Assembly (NCBI GenBank): GCA_021325365.1
Contig: JAJPHF010000203.1
Coordinates: 1 to 12,207, forward strand
Reading direction: 5' to 3'
From: Pseudomonadota bacterium
Lineage (GTDB): Bacteria; Chloroflexota; UBA6077; JAJPHF01
Length of the DNA stretch: 12,207 nucleotides
The notes beneath the pieces are model-generated. The model worked only from the letters and a program-made list of their open reading frames with translations, made no database searches and was not told where the DNA came from. The position numbers were made by a program, and so were the translations under genes. This document shows, piece after piece, positions 1 through 5,594 of the stretch (the stretch's first letter is position 1; every line of letters starts with the position of its first letter).

Positions 1-98
1 GTGATTACGAGCGCTTGGCGGAGACCGTCGAAGGCTTGACCTTCGTTGCCTTTGCCTGCTTGATGCTTCACCGCCTGATCCACATCCTTGGTTCATAA
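1..98 (+). CDS. Transposase, C-terminal end (IS5/IS4-like DDE type, partial)
   Basis: The frame starting at base 3 reads 31 codons to a TAA at 96-98. The peptide begins DYERLAETVEGL and continues with FVAFACLMLHRL. This matches my memory of the last helix of IS5/IS4-group DDE transposases, where a D-Y/F-E-R-L segment precedes a hydrophobic 'AFACLMLRRL' tail. The DDE catalytic residues lie upstream, outside the window, so activity cannot be judged. The reading frame ends 6 bp before the stop codon of the convergent NTF2-like gene, so the IS end must fall at or within that gene's 3' flank. I could not identify a terminal inverted repeat or a target-site duplication. The family assignment rests on a short tail, and another DDE family is possible. 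Confidence 0.7.
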   Translation, partial: DYERLAETVEGLTFVAFACLMLHRLIHILGS

Positions 99-104
99 CA
101 GGCT

Positions 105-533
105 CTAGGCCGGTAGCCGGTAGCCTTTAAGGGGGCCTCGCCAGTGGAGCGTGAGCCGCGTGATCCGCTCGGCCGCGTCCACTTGGGCGATGAGCCACCA
201 GTGGTACGGCCTGCCGCTCGCGGGCTCGCGGCCGAACAGGTCGGCCTGCACCCACTGCGCGCCAGTGGGATCGGGCGGTCCCATGCACTGCGCATGGATG
301 GGGGGTGCCGGGGGACGCTGGGCCGCCGCGAACAGCGCCATAAACGTGCGGTACGGCTCTAGACCCCGCACACGCTGCGCGGCGTTCATGGCGAGCTGTC
401 CTCTAGCGAAGTGCACACGCGGTCGCGCCGAGGTTAGGTACACCGCGGGCGCGATGTAAGCGAGGTGCTGGTCGAGGTCGCCTGCGAGCAGTGCCCGGCA
501 GGCGGCCTCGACCACAGCGGTGGCGACTGTCAT
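105..533 (-). CDS. NTF2/SnoaL-like small protein (tentative)
   Basis: This 142-aa protein starts at ATG 533 and stops at TAG 105-107. It has no signal peptide or membrane segment. The layout fits the NTF2-like cone fold: N-terminal helices (residues about 3-25, with the segment VVEAACRALLAGDLDQHL), a short strand with aromatics (VYL), helices around 45-72, and a C-terminal sheet with a WWLIAQVD strand and an ITRLTLHW strand (about 111-131). SnoaL-like members include small cyclases, isomerases, epoxide hydrolases and dioxygenase beta subunits; the sequence does not distinguish between these. I see no convincing Shine-Dalgarno sequence in front of the ATG. The transposase end lies immediately downstream, so the last residues may have been changed by the insertion. 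The assignment is by pattern only. Confidence 0.55.
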   Translation of the reverse strand: MTVATAVVEAACRALLAGDLDQHLAYIAPAVYLTSARPRVHFARGQLAMNAAQRVRGLEPYRTFMALFAAAQRPPAPPIHAQCMGPPDPTGAQWVQADLFGREPASGRPYHWWLIAQVDAAERITRLTLHWRGPLKGYRLPA

Positions 534-558
534 GAGTCGAGCATAGCGTAGCGGCTAC

Positions 559-688
559 AAGGTTAGCAAGCTGCTGTCGGTGTCGTCGGACGCGCACCCG
601 TAGGCGTTACAGGCGCTCCCTACGAGAAGGTCAGCAAGCTACTGTCGGTGTAGTCGCCCGCACACCCGTAGGCGTTACAGGCGGTCCC
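559..688. repeat. Tandem duplication, two 62-bp copies with 68-bp period
   Basis: Bases 559-620 and 627-688 align without gaps at 55 of 62 positions; both contain CACCCGTAGGCGTTACAGGCG. Read on the - strand, both encode nearly the same peptide tail, ACNAYGCA-(G/S)-D-(Y/D)-TDSSLLT-(F/L), followed by TAG. Three of the seven differences are silent in that frame. The 68-bp offset is not a multiple of three, so the second copy is out of frame with the first. It looks like a duplicated or leftover 3' end of the secreted-protein gene. Confidence 0.85.
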
Positions 689-799
689 GTTGAGGCGCAC
701 GAAAAACGTGCCGGCCCACGGCACCCCGAAGTAGCCTGAAGCCCAACAGCTCCCGTCCCACGTGCATTCGGAGTTGGCAAAGGTGGTGATCTACCCGGA
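620..799 (-). pseudogene. In-frame continuation of the secreted-protein gene beyond its amber codon
   Basis: Directly after the TAG (802-800) that ends the secreted protein, the same frame reads Ser-Gly, then a second TAG (793-791), then 56 sense codons to a third TAG (622-620). The continuation begins ITTFANSECTWDGSCWASG, passes a VPWAGTFFVRLNG strand-like stretch, and ends ACNAYGCAGDYTDSSLLTFS. It shares with the upstream part the Cys, Gly, Trp and Tyr-rich character of an extracellular beta domain. The simplest reading is that the original C-terminal domain was cut off by two amber mutations. Programmed read-through cannot be excluded from sequence alone. An amber codon elsewhere in the window (8197-8199) clearly ends a gene, which argues against a recoded TAG. 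Confidence 0.55.
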
Positions 800-1333
800 C
801 TAGCCGCAGACGCCGAACACGCTCCAGTAGCATTGCATTAGCTCTAGGTCAACCGTCTGGATGGTTGCCCCCGAGCAGTTCTGTAGGCCCTGACCGTAGC
901 CTAGCCGATAGCCTGCCACCTGGCCGTAGGCGCCGATGCCACAAGAGCCGCTGAACTGGTCAAGAGGAGCGTTCTCCGTGAGCGCTTGCAGGCGTAGGCC
1001 GCCGGCCGGCGGGTGGGGATTACCGGGGTGCGCGGCATCAGGCAACTGGAAACGGCGCAAGGTTGGCTGGCTGGGGAGCGTCGGGTCCTGGGCGCGCGCG
1101 CGGTTGTGGGCTTCTTGGACGCGCTGGCGGTCCTGCGCGGTGAGGCCGGGCACTTGATCGAGCGACACGCGGTTCCCGTCCGTCGGGCCGTGGTACGGGC
1201 GCGGGTCGAGCGTGACGCCGGGGGGCGGGGTCGGCGCCGGGCCGGGCGGCGCTTGGCCCTGGCCGAAGGCCGGGAACGGCGCGAAGGCGACGAGGGCCAG
1301 CATTAGCGCGACGAGCACCCGAGCGCGAGACAT
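800..1333 (-). CDS. Secreted Pro-rich, Cys-containing protein of unknown function (probably truncated)
   Basis: The 177-aa product starts at ATG 1333 rather than an upstream start in the same frame, because AGGAGG lies 6 bp before this ATG and residues 1-24 form a clear Sec signal peptide: basic MSRAR, hydrophobic VLVALMLALVAFAPF, and a probable cleavage site after AFG (residue 24). A Pro/Gly-rich linker follows (25-47). The middle (about 48-125) is polar. The C-terminal part (about 126-177) is rich in Gly, Tyr and Cys (Cys131, 153, 168, 176), typical of disulfide-bonded exported domains. I recognise no enzyme motif. The gene lies downstream of the response regulator on the same strand, 235 bp away, and may or may not share its transcript. 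Its frame continues past the amber stop, so the protein was probably longer. Confidence 0.7.
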   Translation of the reverse strand: MSRARVLVALMLALVAFAPFPAFGQGQAPPGPAPTPPPGVTLDPRPYHGPTDGNRVSLDQVPGLTAQDRQRVQEAHNRARAQDPTLPSQPTLRRFQLPDAAHPGNPHPPAGGLRLQALTENAPLDQFSGSCGIGAYGQVAGYRLGYGQGLQNCSGATIQTVDLELMQCYWSVFGVCG

Positions 1334-1338
1334 GGGAT

Positions 1339-1344
1339 CCTCCT
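1339..1344 (-). promoter_or_regulatory. Strong Shine-Dalgarno site fixing the secreted-protein start
   Basis: On the - strand AGGAGG is followed by ATCCC(C) spacing and the ATG at 1333. It is among the best ribosome sites in the window and decides the start in favour of the signal-peptide Met. Confidence 0.8.
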
Positions 1345-1549
1345 GTGCGAGTGTCGCCTTGTGGCGCGCTCCCAGTAGAGCACACCACAAACTGCCTGCC
1401 CATCCGAAAATGTTCTGGTTTCTGGGCGAGGCAGCCCGGAATTTCTTCGGAGTCTCCGCAAGGCTCGAGTGGCAAAAGCGCAGCGGGGTCGCTAGCCAGC
1501 GCAATAGGACGCGGGACCGGACGGCTTGAGGAAGACGATGCCGGCCGGC

Positions 1550-1573
1550 TGTGACTTAGCGGAGGTAGTCACA
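1550..1573. repeat. Perfect 7-bp inverted repeat at the 3' end of the response-regulator gene
   Basis: TGTGACT (1550-1556) and AGTCACA (1567-1573) are separated by 10 bases and overlap the TGA stop of the regulator. No T-run follows on either strand, so it is not a classical intrinsic terminator. It could be a weak RNA hairpin or a protein-binding dyad. The rest of the 235-bp gap 1334-1568 shows no clear promoter. Confidence 0.35.
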
Positions 1574-2327
1574 CCGCAGATGTGCCGCTGATACTTTCAG
1601 TCGGTAGCGGAATCAGACCATCTCGGACGGCGTGAAGCACTACGCCGGTGCGTGAATGCACCTGGAATTTCTCTATGAGATTACTGAGGTGCTGGGCCAC
1701 GGTCTTGGCTGACAAGCCAAGGGCCGTAGCGATTTCCTCGTTGCTGCAGTCGTAGACGAGCAACTGGAGGATCTCACGCTCTCGCGGCGTGAGTCGCGCT
1801 GCTGGGTTGGACGCCAGCGGCCGGACTGGCTGGACTGCTGGGAGCGTGAGGCCCAGACTCCCTGCTCTGGTCTCCACGAGTTCGACACGCTCGCCCTGCG
1901 CCACGAGGCGGACCGCCTTGGCCAGCTCCGCGGCTCCCACCGTCTTGGGTAGATACCCCAGGGCGCCCATCTGCCGAAGCGTCCGCTCGTCACCGCTGTT
2001 GGGATCGCCCGTAATGGCCAGGACGGCAACCTGGGGCGCGCTTCGGCGTACCTGGCGGGCCACCTCGATGCCGCTCAGGTCCGGAAGCCGCATATCCAGC
2101 AGCAGGACATCAGGGCGATGCTCCTCGACGAGCGGCAGCGCCTCGCCGCCCAGTATGGCTGTGCCCACCACCCGGATCCCCGGGGCGCTCTCCAGCCACG
2201 TCTCCATCCCCGCGAGGACCAAGGGATGGTCGTCCACGATCACCACGCGGATCGCGTCTGGGCAATGCCCCCGCGCCCTCGCGCGTTCCCGAGTTGGCCC
2301 AGCGGCCTGGCTCCCATACGTCCTCAC
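1569..2327 (-). CDS. NarL/FixJ-family response regulator (REC + LuxR-type HTH)
   Basis: The protein has 252 aa from GTG 2327. The receiver domain spans about 27-140: acidic pair Asp32-Asp33 in VIVDDHP, phospho-acceptor Asp78 in LLLDMRLPDLSG, Thr106 in AITGDP and Lys128 in YLPKT, so all switch residues are present. A linker (about 145-176) leads to the DNA-binding domain at 178-243, with the LuxR signature LTPREREILQLL, NEEIATALGLSAKTVAQHL and a final helix. It should act as a phosphorylation-dependent transcription factor in the cytoplasm. No histidine kinase lies in the window, so its partner is unknown. The start is uncertain: the 26 residues before the receiver lack a good Shine-Dalgarno sequence, and translation could begin at an internal GTG near residue 28. 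A link to the catabolic operons to the right is only a possibility. Confidence 0.93.
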   Translation of the reverse strand: MRTYGSQAAGPTRERARARGHCPDAIRVVIVDDHPLVLAGMETWLESAPGIRVVGTAILGGEALPLVEEHRPDVLLLDMRLPDLSGIEVARQVRRSAPQVAVLAITGDPNSGDERTLRQMGALGYLPKTVGAAELAKAVRLVAQGERVELVETRAGSLGLTLPAVQPVRPLASNPAARLTPREREILQLLVYDCSNEEIATALGLSAKTVAQHLSNLIEKFQVHSRTGVVLHAVRDGLIPLPTESISGTSAV

Positions 2328-2399
2328 GGATGCGCCCCCCGCGCCATGTTGTCTTGACCCAGCCCAGCGGCCGAGCGCAGCAGCCGGCGGCCGGTGTAT

Positions 2400-2411
2400 C
2401 GATCAAACGAT
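2400..2411 (-). promoter_or_regulatory. Partial copy of the shared regulatory core, upstream of the response regulator
   Basis: On the - strand this reads ATCGTTTGATCG, 11 of 12 identical to ATCGTTTGACCG inside the 30-bp element at 3155-3184. It lies about 73 bp upstream of the regulator's start and points toward it. The match is short, so chance is not excluded. Confidence 0.3.
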
Positions 2412-2562
2412 TGGTGACGCAAAATGTTACACCAGTCGCGGGTGCCGTGGGCAACCGATCAGGCCGACCGGCCGGAGAGGGTGGCACAGGGAACCGACAC
2501 CAGCGCCGCTCAGCGCTCACCGCCGTGGCGCCAGTCGGACGCTGGCTGGCCGGCTTGCTGCG

Positions 2563-2760
2563 CTACTGGCGGGATCGGTCGAGGTCGAGGACGGGCCCTA
2601 CCACGGTGTCTTTCATGGCGACGCGCACGACCCGCCCGAGTTTCGCAACGCCCCCCTGCGCCGTGTGCAGGCTTTCCCGCGCGCCCTGCAACAGCGCCGC
2701 CAACTCTGGCGGGACCTCCAATTCGTGGGGGATCAACGCAACGATAGTGAGGGCCGCCAC
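2563..2760 (-). CDS. Small hypothetical protein (65 aa), uncertain
   Basis: Reads from GTG 2760 to TAG 2563-2565. I do not recognise it. By eye, third codon positions are strongly GC-rich while second positions are mixed, which is a coding-like pattern in GC-rich DNA. The peptide alternates a hydrophobic start (VAALTIVALIP), an amphipathic helix (PELAALLQGARESLHTAQGG) and a strand-like stretch (GRVVRVAMKDTVVG). Against it: no Shine-Dalgarno sequence, a GTG start, no operon neighbour and an in-frame TAG 20 codons upstream. It could be a genuine small gene, or the tail of an eroded longer one. Confidence 0.35.
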   Translation of the reverse strand: MAALTIVALIPHELEVPPELAALLQGARESLHTAQGGVAKLGRVVRVAMKDTVVGPVLDLDRSRQ

Positions 2761-3080
2761 GAAACGCGTCGCTGCAACCGGCGGCCCGTCGCCAACCCTG
2801 CCGGGTCTCTACCGCTCACCGGCCGCCTGGCCGCGGTGTCCCCCACAGTACTGCGTACTCGGTCTCCCGGCCCCGCTGGTAGCGCCGGACGACCGCCCCT
2901 CCCCAATGCTGTATTGATAGAGAGGCCGCGAGGCGCGCAGGAGAGCGCCCGCCCACGGCGCGACGTGGTCGCTAATCTTACGCCGTACACGCCTCCCCCG
3001 CGCCCGCCGCCCGCGCCCATGCCCGGGGCACGCCCCCGCCGGCCCGGCCCGCCGCAGGCCCCGGGCGAGTATCGTACGGG

Positions 3081-3092
3081 GTAAACGATGCG
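3081..3092 (-). promoter_or_regulatory. Partial inverted copy of the shared regulatory core
   Basis: On the - strand this reads CGCATCGTTTAC, sharing GCATCGTTT with the 30-bp element 67 bp to its right but in the opposite orientation. The two face outward and could form a looping pair, or mark a divergent transcript toward 2760. Support is the 9-base identity only. Confidence 0.3.
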
Positions 3093-3154
3093 ACCTTCCG
3101 CGCCCGACCAGCACGCGCAGACCCGCGCCCGGCCTAGCAGTTAACCAACCAGTA

Positions 3155-3184
3155 AAGGAGCATCGTTTGACCGTTCCTCGGTTA
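3155..3184 (+). promoter_or_regulatory. 30-bp shared upstream element, copy 1
   Basis: The element reads AAGGAGCATCGTTT, then G, then ACCGTTCCTCGG, then T, then TA. It matches 11944-11973 on the - strand at 28 of 30 positions. Inside it AGGAGC and GTTCCT form an imperfect dyad (5 of 6 pairs) with centres 17 bp apart, as expected for a dimeric helix-turn-helix protein. Its centre is roughly 98 bp upstream of the inferred transcription start, a usual place for an activator. The function is inferred; the duplication is directly visible. Confidence 0.6.
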
Positions 3185-3188
3185 AATT

Positions 3189-3210
3189 GCCCCGCACGTT
3201 CGTGTGGGGC
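3189..3210 (+). promoter_or_regulatory. Hairpin-forming inverted repeat between element and promoter
   Basis: GCCCCGCAC (3189-3197) pairs with GTGTGGGGC (3202-3210), eight Watson-Crick pairs and one mismatch at the DNA level (a G-U pair in RNA), with loop GTTC. No T-run follows. It lies upstream of the predicted -35 box, so if real it is more likely a protein site, or a terminator-like barrier for read-through from the left, than a leader hairpin. Confidence 0.4.
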
Positions 3211-3218
3211 ATCCCGCG

Positions 3219-3249
3219 ACCGCGCCGTGATTGACAGGCGCGGCGCGGT
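3219..3249. promoter_or_regulatory. Probable operator: perfect 9-bp inverted repeat around the -35 box
   Basis: ACCGCGCCG (3219-3227) and CGGCGCGGT (3241-3249) are perfect reverse complements separated by 13 bases. The loop contains the complete TTGACA -35 hexamer, and the right arm lies in the -35/-10 spacer. A protein bound to both arms would cover the promoter, the geometry of a repressor operator. GC-rich dyads occur by chance in such DNA, so function is inferred. Confidence 0.5.
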
Positions 3250-3259
3250 CCGGTAGAGT
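3231..3259 (+). promoter_or_regulatory. Sigma-70-type promoter for the SBP-hydrolase operon
   Basis: A perfect -35 hexamer TTGACA (3231-3236), a 17-bp spacer, and TAGAGT (3254-3259, 4 of 6 to TATAAT). Initiation would be near 3266, giving a leader of about 200 nt before ATG 3469. It is the best promoter match I found in the window and is correctly oriented for the operon. Confidence 0.6.
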
Positions 3260-3397
3260 CGGCAGCCGAGGACAGCGGCAGCAGAGGACGACGGCGCCGC
3301 TCCGGCTACAGCAGTTTTCGCAGCGATTGAGCCGCTGGCCGCCGGCCGTCTCGTCGGGCAGGGCCTCCTCCCCCGGCCGCCCGGGCGCGGGGCCGGC

Positions 3398-3421
3398 TGG
3401 AGCGTCCTGAAAACCGCTCCA
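3398..3421 (+). promoter_or_regulatory. Leader hairpin before the first operon gene
   Basis: TGGAGCG (3398-3404) and CGCTCCA (3415-3421) form a perfect 7-bp stem with a 10-nt loop containing AAAA. It lies about 48 nt before the start codon, inside the predicted leader. It matches no riboswitch class I know. Confidence 0.35.
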
Positions 3422-3457
3422 ATCCGCGGCGCAGCAGCTAGACCGAGCCGCGTTCCG

Positions 3458-3464
3458 AAGGAGG
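3458..3464 (+). promoter_or_regulatory. Shine-Dalgarno site of the SBP gene
   Basis: AAGGAGG is followed by four bases (CAAT) and the ATG at 3469. It confirms the start that yields the lipoprotein signal. Confidence 0.85.
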
Positions 3465-3468
3465 CAAT

Positions 3469-4650
3469 ATGAGGTGGCGCTACCGACGGGCGCTGACGAT
3501 CCTGGGCCTGGCGGTTGGAGTGATCAGTCTGGCCTGCGCGCCGGCCGCCGCCCCGGCGCCGAGCCCGGCACCGCCCGTTCCCGCTGCGGCAGAGCCGGCC
3601 GCCGCCCCGACGGTCGCGAGCGCGCCGCCCGTGTCGGGGGCGCCCTCCGCCCCGCCGGCCGCCGCCCCGGCGAAGAGGCCGCTTGCCGAGCTATTGCCGC
3701 CGCTCAACCCGCCCGTCGACTTCAAAGTGCGGGTCGGCAACTCGCTCACCACGGCGCCGTGGTTCTACGCGCTCGACAAGGGCTACTTCCGCGACCTCGG
3801 CATCAACTTTGTCGAGGTCACGGTCCAAAGCTCTGGCGACGTAGCTGCCCCGCTGGCCACCGGCGAGCTCGACGCCGCCGGTACGTCGTTTGGCCCCGGC
3901 ATCTACAACGCCGTGAAGCGCAACATTCCCATCGTCGCGGTTGCCGACAACGGCCAGCTTAACCGCGGCCTCGCGTCGTCAGCCGCCCTCGTGAAGAAGG
4001 GCGAGGCCAGCAGCTACCAGACGTGGTGCGACCTGCGCGGCAAGCGCGTGGCCGTCGCGGCGAAGAGCACGGGCCTCTACATCACGCTCGCCAAGGCGCT
4101 GCGTGACCAGTGCAACCTCGGACCGGATGTCGTCGACTGGGTCGAGATTCCCTTCGGCGACACGAACGCGGCCATCTTCAACGGCTCGGTGGACGTGGGC
4201 CTGCAGGTCGAGCCATTCGTCAGCCGCGGCGTGAGCGACGGCACGCTCGAGATTTTCAAGACCATGGACGACGCCTACCCCGACCAGCAGATGAACATGG
4301 TCATCTTCTCGCCGCGCACCGCCGAGCGGCGCGATGTCGGGCTGCGGGTGCTCGTGGCCTACCTGCAGGGCAACCGCGACTACAACGCCGCTATCCGCCA
4401 GGGCGTCGGCCGCGACGAGTACAAGCAGATCATGGCCCGTCACCTCGCGATCAAAGACCCCGACGCCTACGACACGATGATCCCGATGGGCATCGACCTG
4501 AACGGCCGCATCAACGTGCCAAGCGTACGCGAGAGCCTGGAGATGTACCGCGACGCGGGCATGATCCCGGGCGGCGGCGAGATCGACCTGCACTGGATCG
4601 ACCAATCGCTGCTCGAGGAGGCTATCCGGATCCTCGACCAGGCATCGTAA
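3469..4650 (+). CDS. ABC-type substrate-binding lipoprotein, NMT1/SsuA-ThiY-like
   Basis: The 393-aa product has a lipoprotein signal: basic MRWRYRR, a hydrophobic core, and ISLAC with the acceptor Cys23 (a slightly relaxed lipobox). Residues 24-83 are a flexible Ala/Pro tether. The mature domain (about 84-393) has the family layout: FKVRVGNSLTTAPWFYALDKGYF at its start (helix after 'APWFYALDKGYF'), a GELDAAGTSFGPGIY segment, DLRGKRVAVAAKSTG in the first lobe, and FNGSVDVGLQVEPF crossing between lobes. These match receptors for nitrate, sulfonate, taurine, pyrimidine precursors and aromatic acids, so the ligand is open. Two internal cysteines (187, 215) could form a disulfide. No permease or ATPase gene is nearby. 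It shares a transcript with the C-C hydrolase 82 bp downstream, which suggests an aromatic or heteroaromatic ligand. Confidence 0.9.
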   Translation: MRWRYRRALTILGLAVGVISLACAPAAAPAPSPAPPVPAAAEPAAAPTVASAPPVSGAPSAPPAAAPAKRPLAELLPPLNPPVDFKVRVGNSLTTAPWFYALDKGYFRDLGINFVEVTVQSSGDVAAPLATGELDAAGTSFGPGIYNAVKRNIPIVAVADNGQLNRGLASSAALVKKGEASSYQTWCDLRGKRVAVAAKSTGLYITLAKALRDQCNLGPDVVDWVEIPFGDTNAAIFNGSVDVGLQVEPFVSRGVSDGTLEIFKTMDDAYPDQQMNMVIFSPRTAERRDVGLRVLVAYLQGNRDYNAAIRQGVGRDEYKQIMARHLAIKDPDAYDTMIPMGIDLNGRINVPSVRESLEMYRDAGMIPGGGEIDLHWIDQSLLEEAIRILDQAS

Positions 4651-4671
4651 GTATCTGGCCGGGGAATAGTG

Positions 4672-4708
4672 CGGGGGTGCAACTAGCCACATCTCCACGC
4701 CACCCCCG
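4672..4708 (+). promoter_or_regulatory. Intercistronic inverted repeat between SBP and hydrolase genes
   Basis: CGGGGGTG (4672-4679) and CACCCCCG (4701-4708) are perfect 8-bp complements with a 21-nt loop. The hydrolase Shine-Dalgarno sequence AGGAGG (4720-4725) lies just after the stem. The hairpin could protect or process the upstream message, giving different amounts of the receptor and the enzyme. Confidence 0.45.
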
Positions 4709-4732
4709 GAAACCAGCTCAGGAGGAGCCAAC

Positions 4733-5569
4733 ATGGCAGTCGTCAGCGAGGCCGCGACCAGCAAGTTCGCCCAGGTGGGCGACGTCCGCATCCACTACAA
4801 CGAGGTCGGCACCGGCGAGCCTCTCATCTGCCTGCACGGCGCCGGGCCGGGCGCGAGTAGCTGGAGCAATTTCCGCACGAACCTCGACGCGTTCTCTGGC
4901 CAATACCGCACCATCCTCTGGGATATGCCGCAGTACGGCAAGTCCAGCAAGATCGTCATCCCAGGGCCGCGGCTCACCTACGTCTCGGGCATCTTGCGCC
5001 AGTTCATGGACCAGCTTGGCATCGAGCGCGCCCGCTTCGTGGGCAACTCCATGGGCGGCCAGGTGGCCATCAAGCTCGCCATCGACTCGCCTGAGCGCGT
5101 GGAGAAGCTGGTGGTCATCGGCAGCACGCCGGTCGGCCAGAGCCTCTTCTGCCCGATGCCCCTCGAAGGCATCAAGATGATCGGCAATTACTACAAGGGC
5201 GACGGACCAAGCCTGGAGAAGATGCGCACGCTGATCCAGACGCTCCTCTTCGACAGTAGCTTCCTGACCGAGGAAGTGCTGCAGGAGCGCTACCAGGCCA
5301 CCCTGGACCCTGAAGTGATCCGCATCATGCGCGACCAGCCACCCGGCCGCGAGGATCTGGCCGACCAGTTGCACAAGGTCGCCTGCCCGACGCTCATCGT
5401 CTGGGGCATGGACGACCGCTTCGGCGCGCTCGACATCGGTCTGCTGATGCTGCGCCGTTTCCAGAACGCGCGCATGCACATCTTCTCGAAGTGTGGCCAC
5501 TGGGCCCAGGTCGAGCACGCCGACGAGTTCAACAGCCTCGTCCTCGACTTCCTGGCCCGCCAGCTGTGA
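4733..5569 (+). CDS. Alpha/beta-hydrolase, meta-cleavage-product C-C bond hydrolase (BphD/MhpC/CarC family)
   Basis: This 278-aa protein has the usual length of the family. It carries the oxyanion loop HGAGPGASSWSNF (35-47), the nucleophile elbow GNSMGG with Ser106, the acid Asp228 in WGMDDRF, and His256 in FSKCGHWAQVEHADEF. The spacing from Asp228 to His256 (28 residues) equals that of Asp237-His265 in BphD as I recall it; Asn105 before the nucleophile is also family-typical, and Arg186 may match the substrate-binding Arg190. Such enzymes hydrolyse vinylogous 1,5-diketones made by extradiol ring opening into a dienoate and an acid (EC 3.7.1.-), in the cytoplasm. This fits the LigB and Rieske genes of the facing operon. 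The start has AGGAGG 7 bp upstream. The exact substrate cannot be read from the sequence. Confidence 0.92.
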   Translation: MAVVSEAATSKFAQVGDVRIHYNEVGTGEPLICLHGAGPGASSWSNFRTNLDAFSGQYRTILWDMPQYGKSSKIVIPGPRLTYVSGILRQFMDQLGIERARFVGNSMGGQVAIKLAIDSPERVEKLVVIGSTPVGQSLFCPMPLEGIKMIGNYYKGDGPSLEKMRTLIQTLLFDSSFLTEEVLQERYQATLDPEVIRIMRDQPPGREDLADQLHKVACPTLIVWGMDDRFGALDIGLLMLRRFQNARMHIFSKCGHWAQVEHADEFNSLVLDFLARQL

Positions 5570-5594
5570 GCCATAGGGACGCGGACAGCGCGCA

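Larger units (their letters stand above)
2328..3154. other. Gene-poor interval with scattered motif copies
   Basis: Apart from the small candidate ORF at 2563-2760, long open frames here are arginine/proline-rich and shift without conserved motifs, as expected from GC-rich non-coding DNA. The interval holds one AT-richer patch at 2396-2435 that could carry the response-regulator promoter, although no convincing -35/-10 pair is visible, and two partial copies of the ATCGTTT core (2400-2411, 3081-3092). A short dyad AGTAC-TGC-GTACT lies at 2847-2859. It may be decayed coding sequence. Confidence 0.5.

Noticed and set aside
620..802. Genome-wide recoding of TAG as a sense codon
   Set aside because: TAG is the natural end of Rieske paralog 2 (8197-8199), and translating past it gives no sensible protein, so a local mutation is more likely.
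1789..3084. A 431-codon + strand open frame across the response-regulator gene and the next interval
   Set aside because: It is Arg/Ser/Pro-rich without domains and lies antisense to a clear response regulator; it is a GC-rich shadow frame.
3167..3256. Leader peptide from TTG 3167 with AAAGGAG in front (29 codons)
   Set aside because: The start base is changed to TTC in the second copy of the 30-bp element, the reading frame is not conserved after five codons, and it would lie upstream of the predicted transcription start.
3260..3468. Known riboswitch in the leader
   Set aside because: I could not find conserved core sequences of TPP, cobalamin, SAM or similar classes; only short hairpins are visible.
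3979..4791. A 270-codon - strand frame over the receptor gene
   Set aside because: It mirrors the codon pattern of the real NMT1-like receptor and has no motif or ribosome site of its own.
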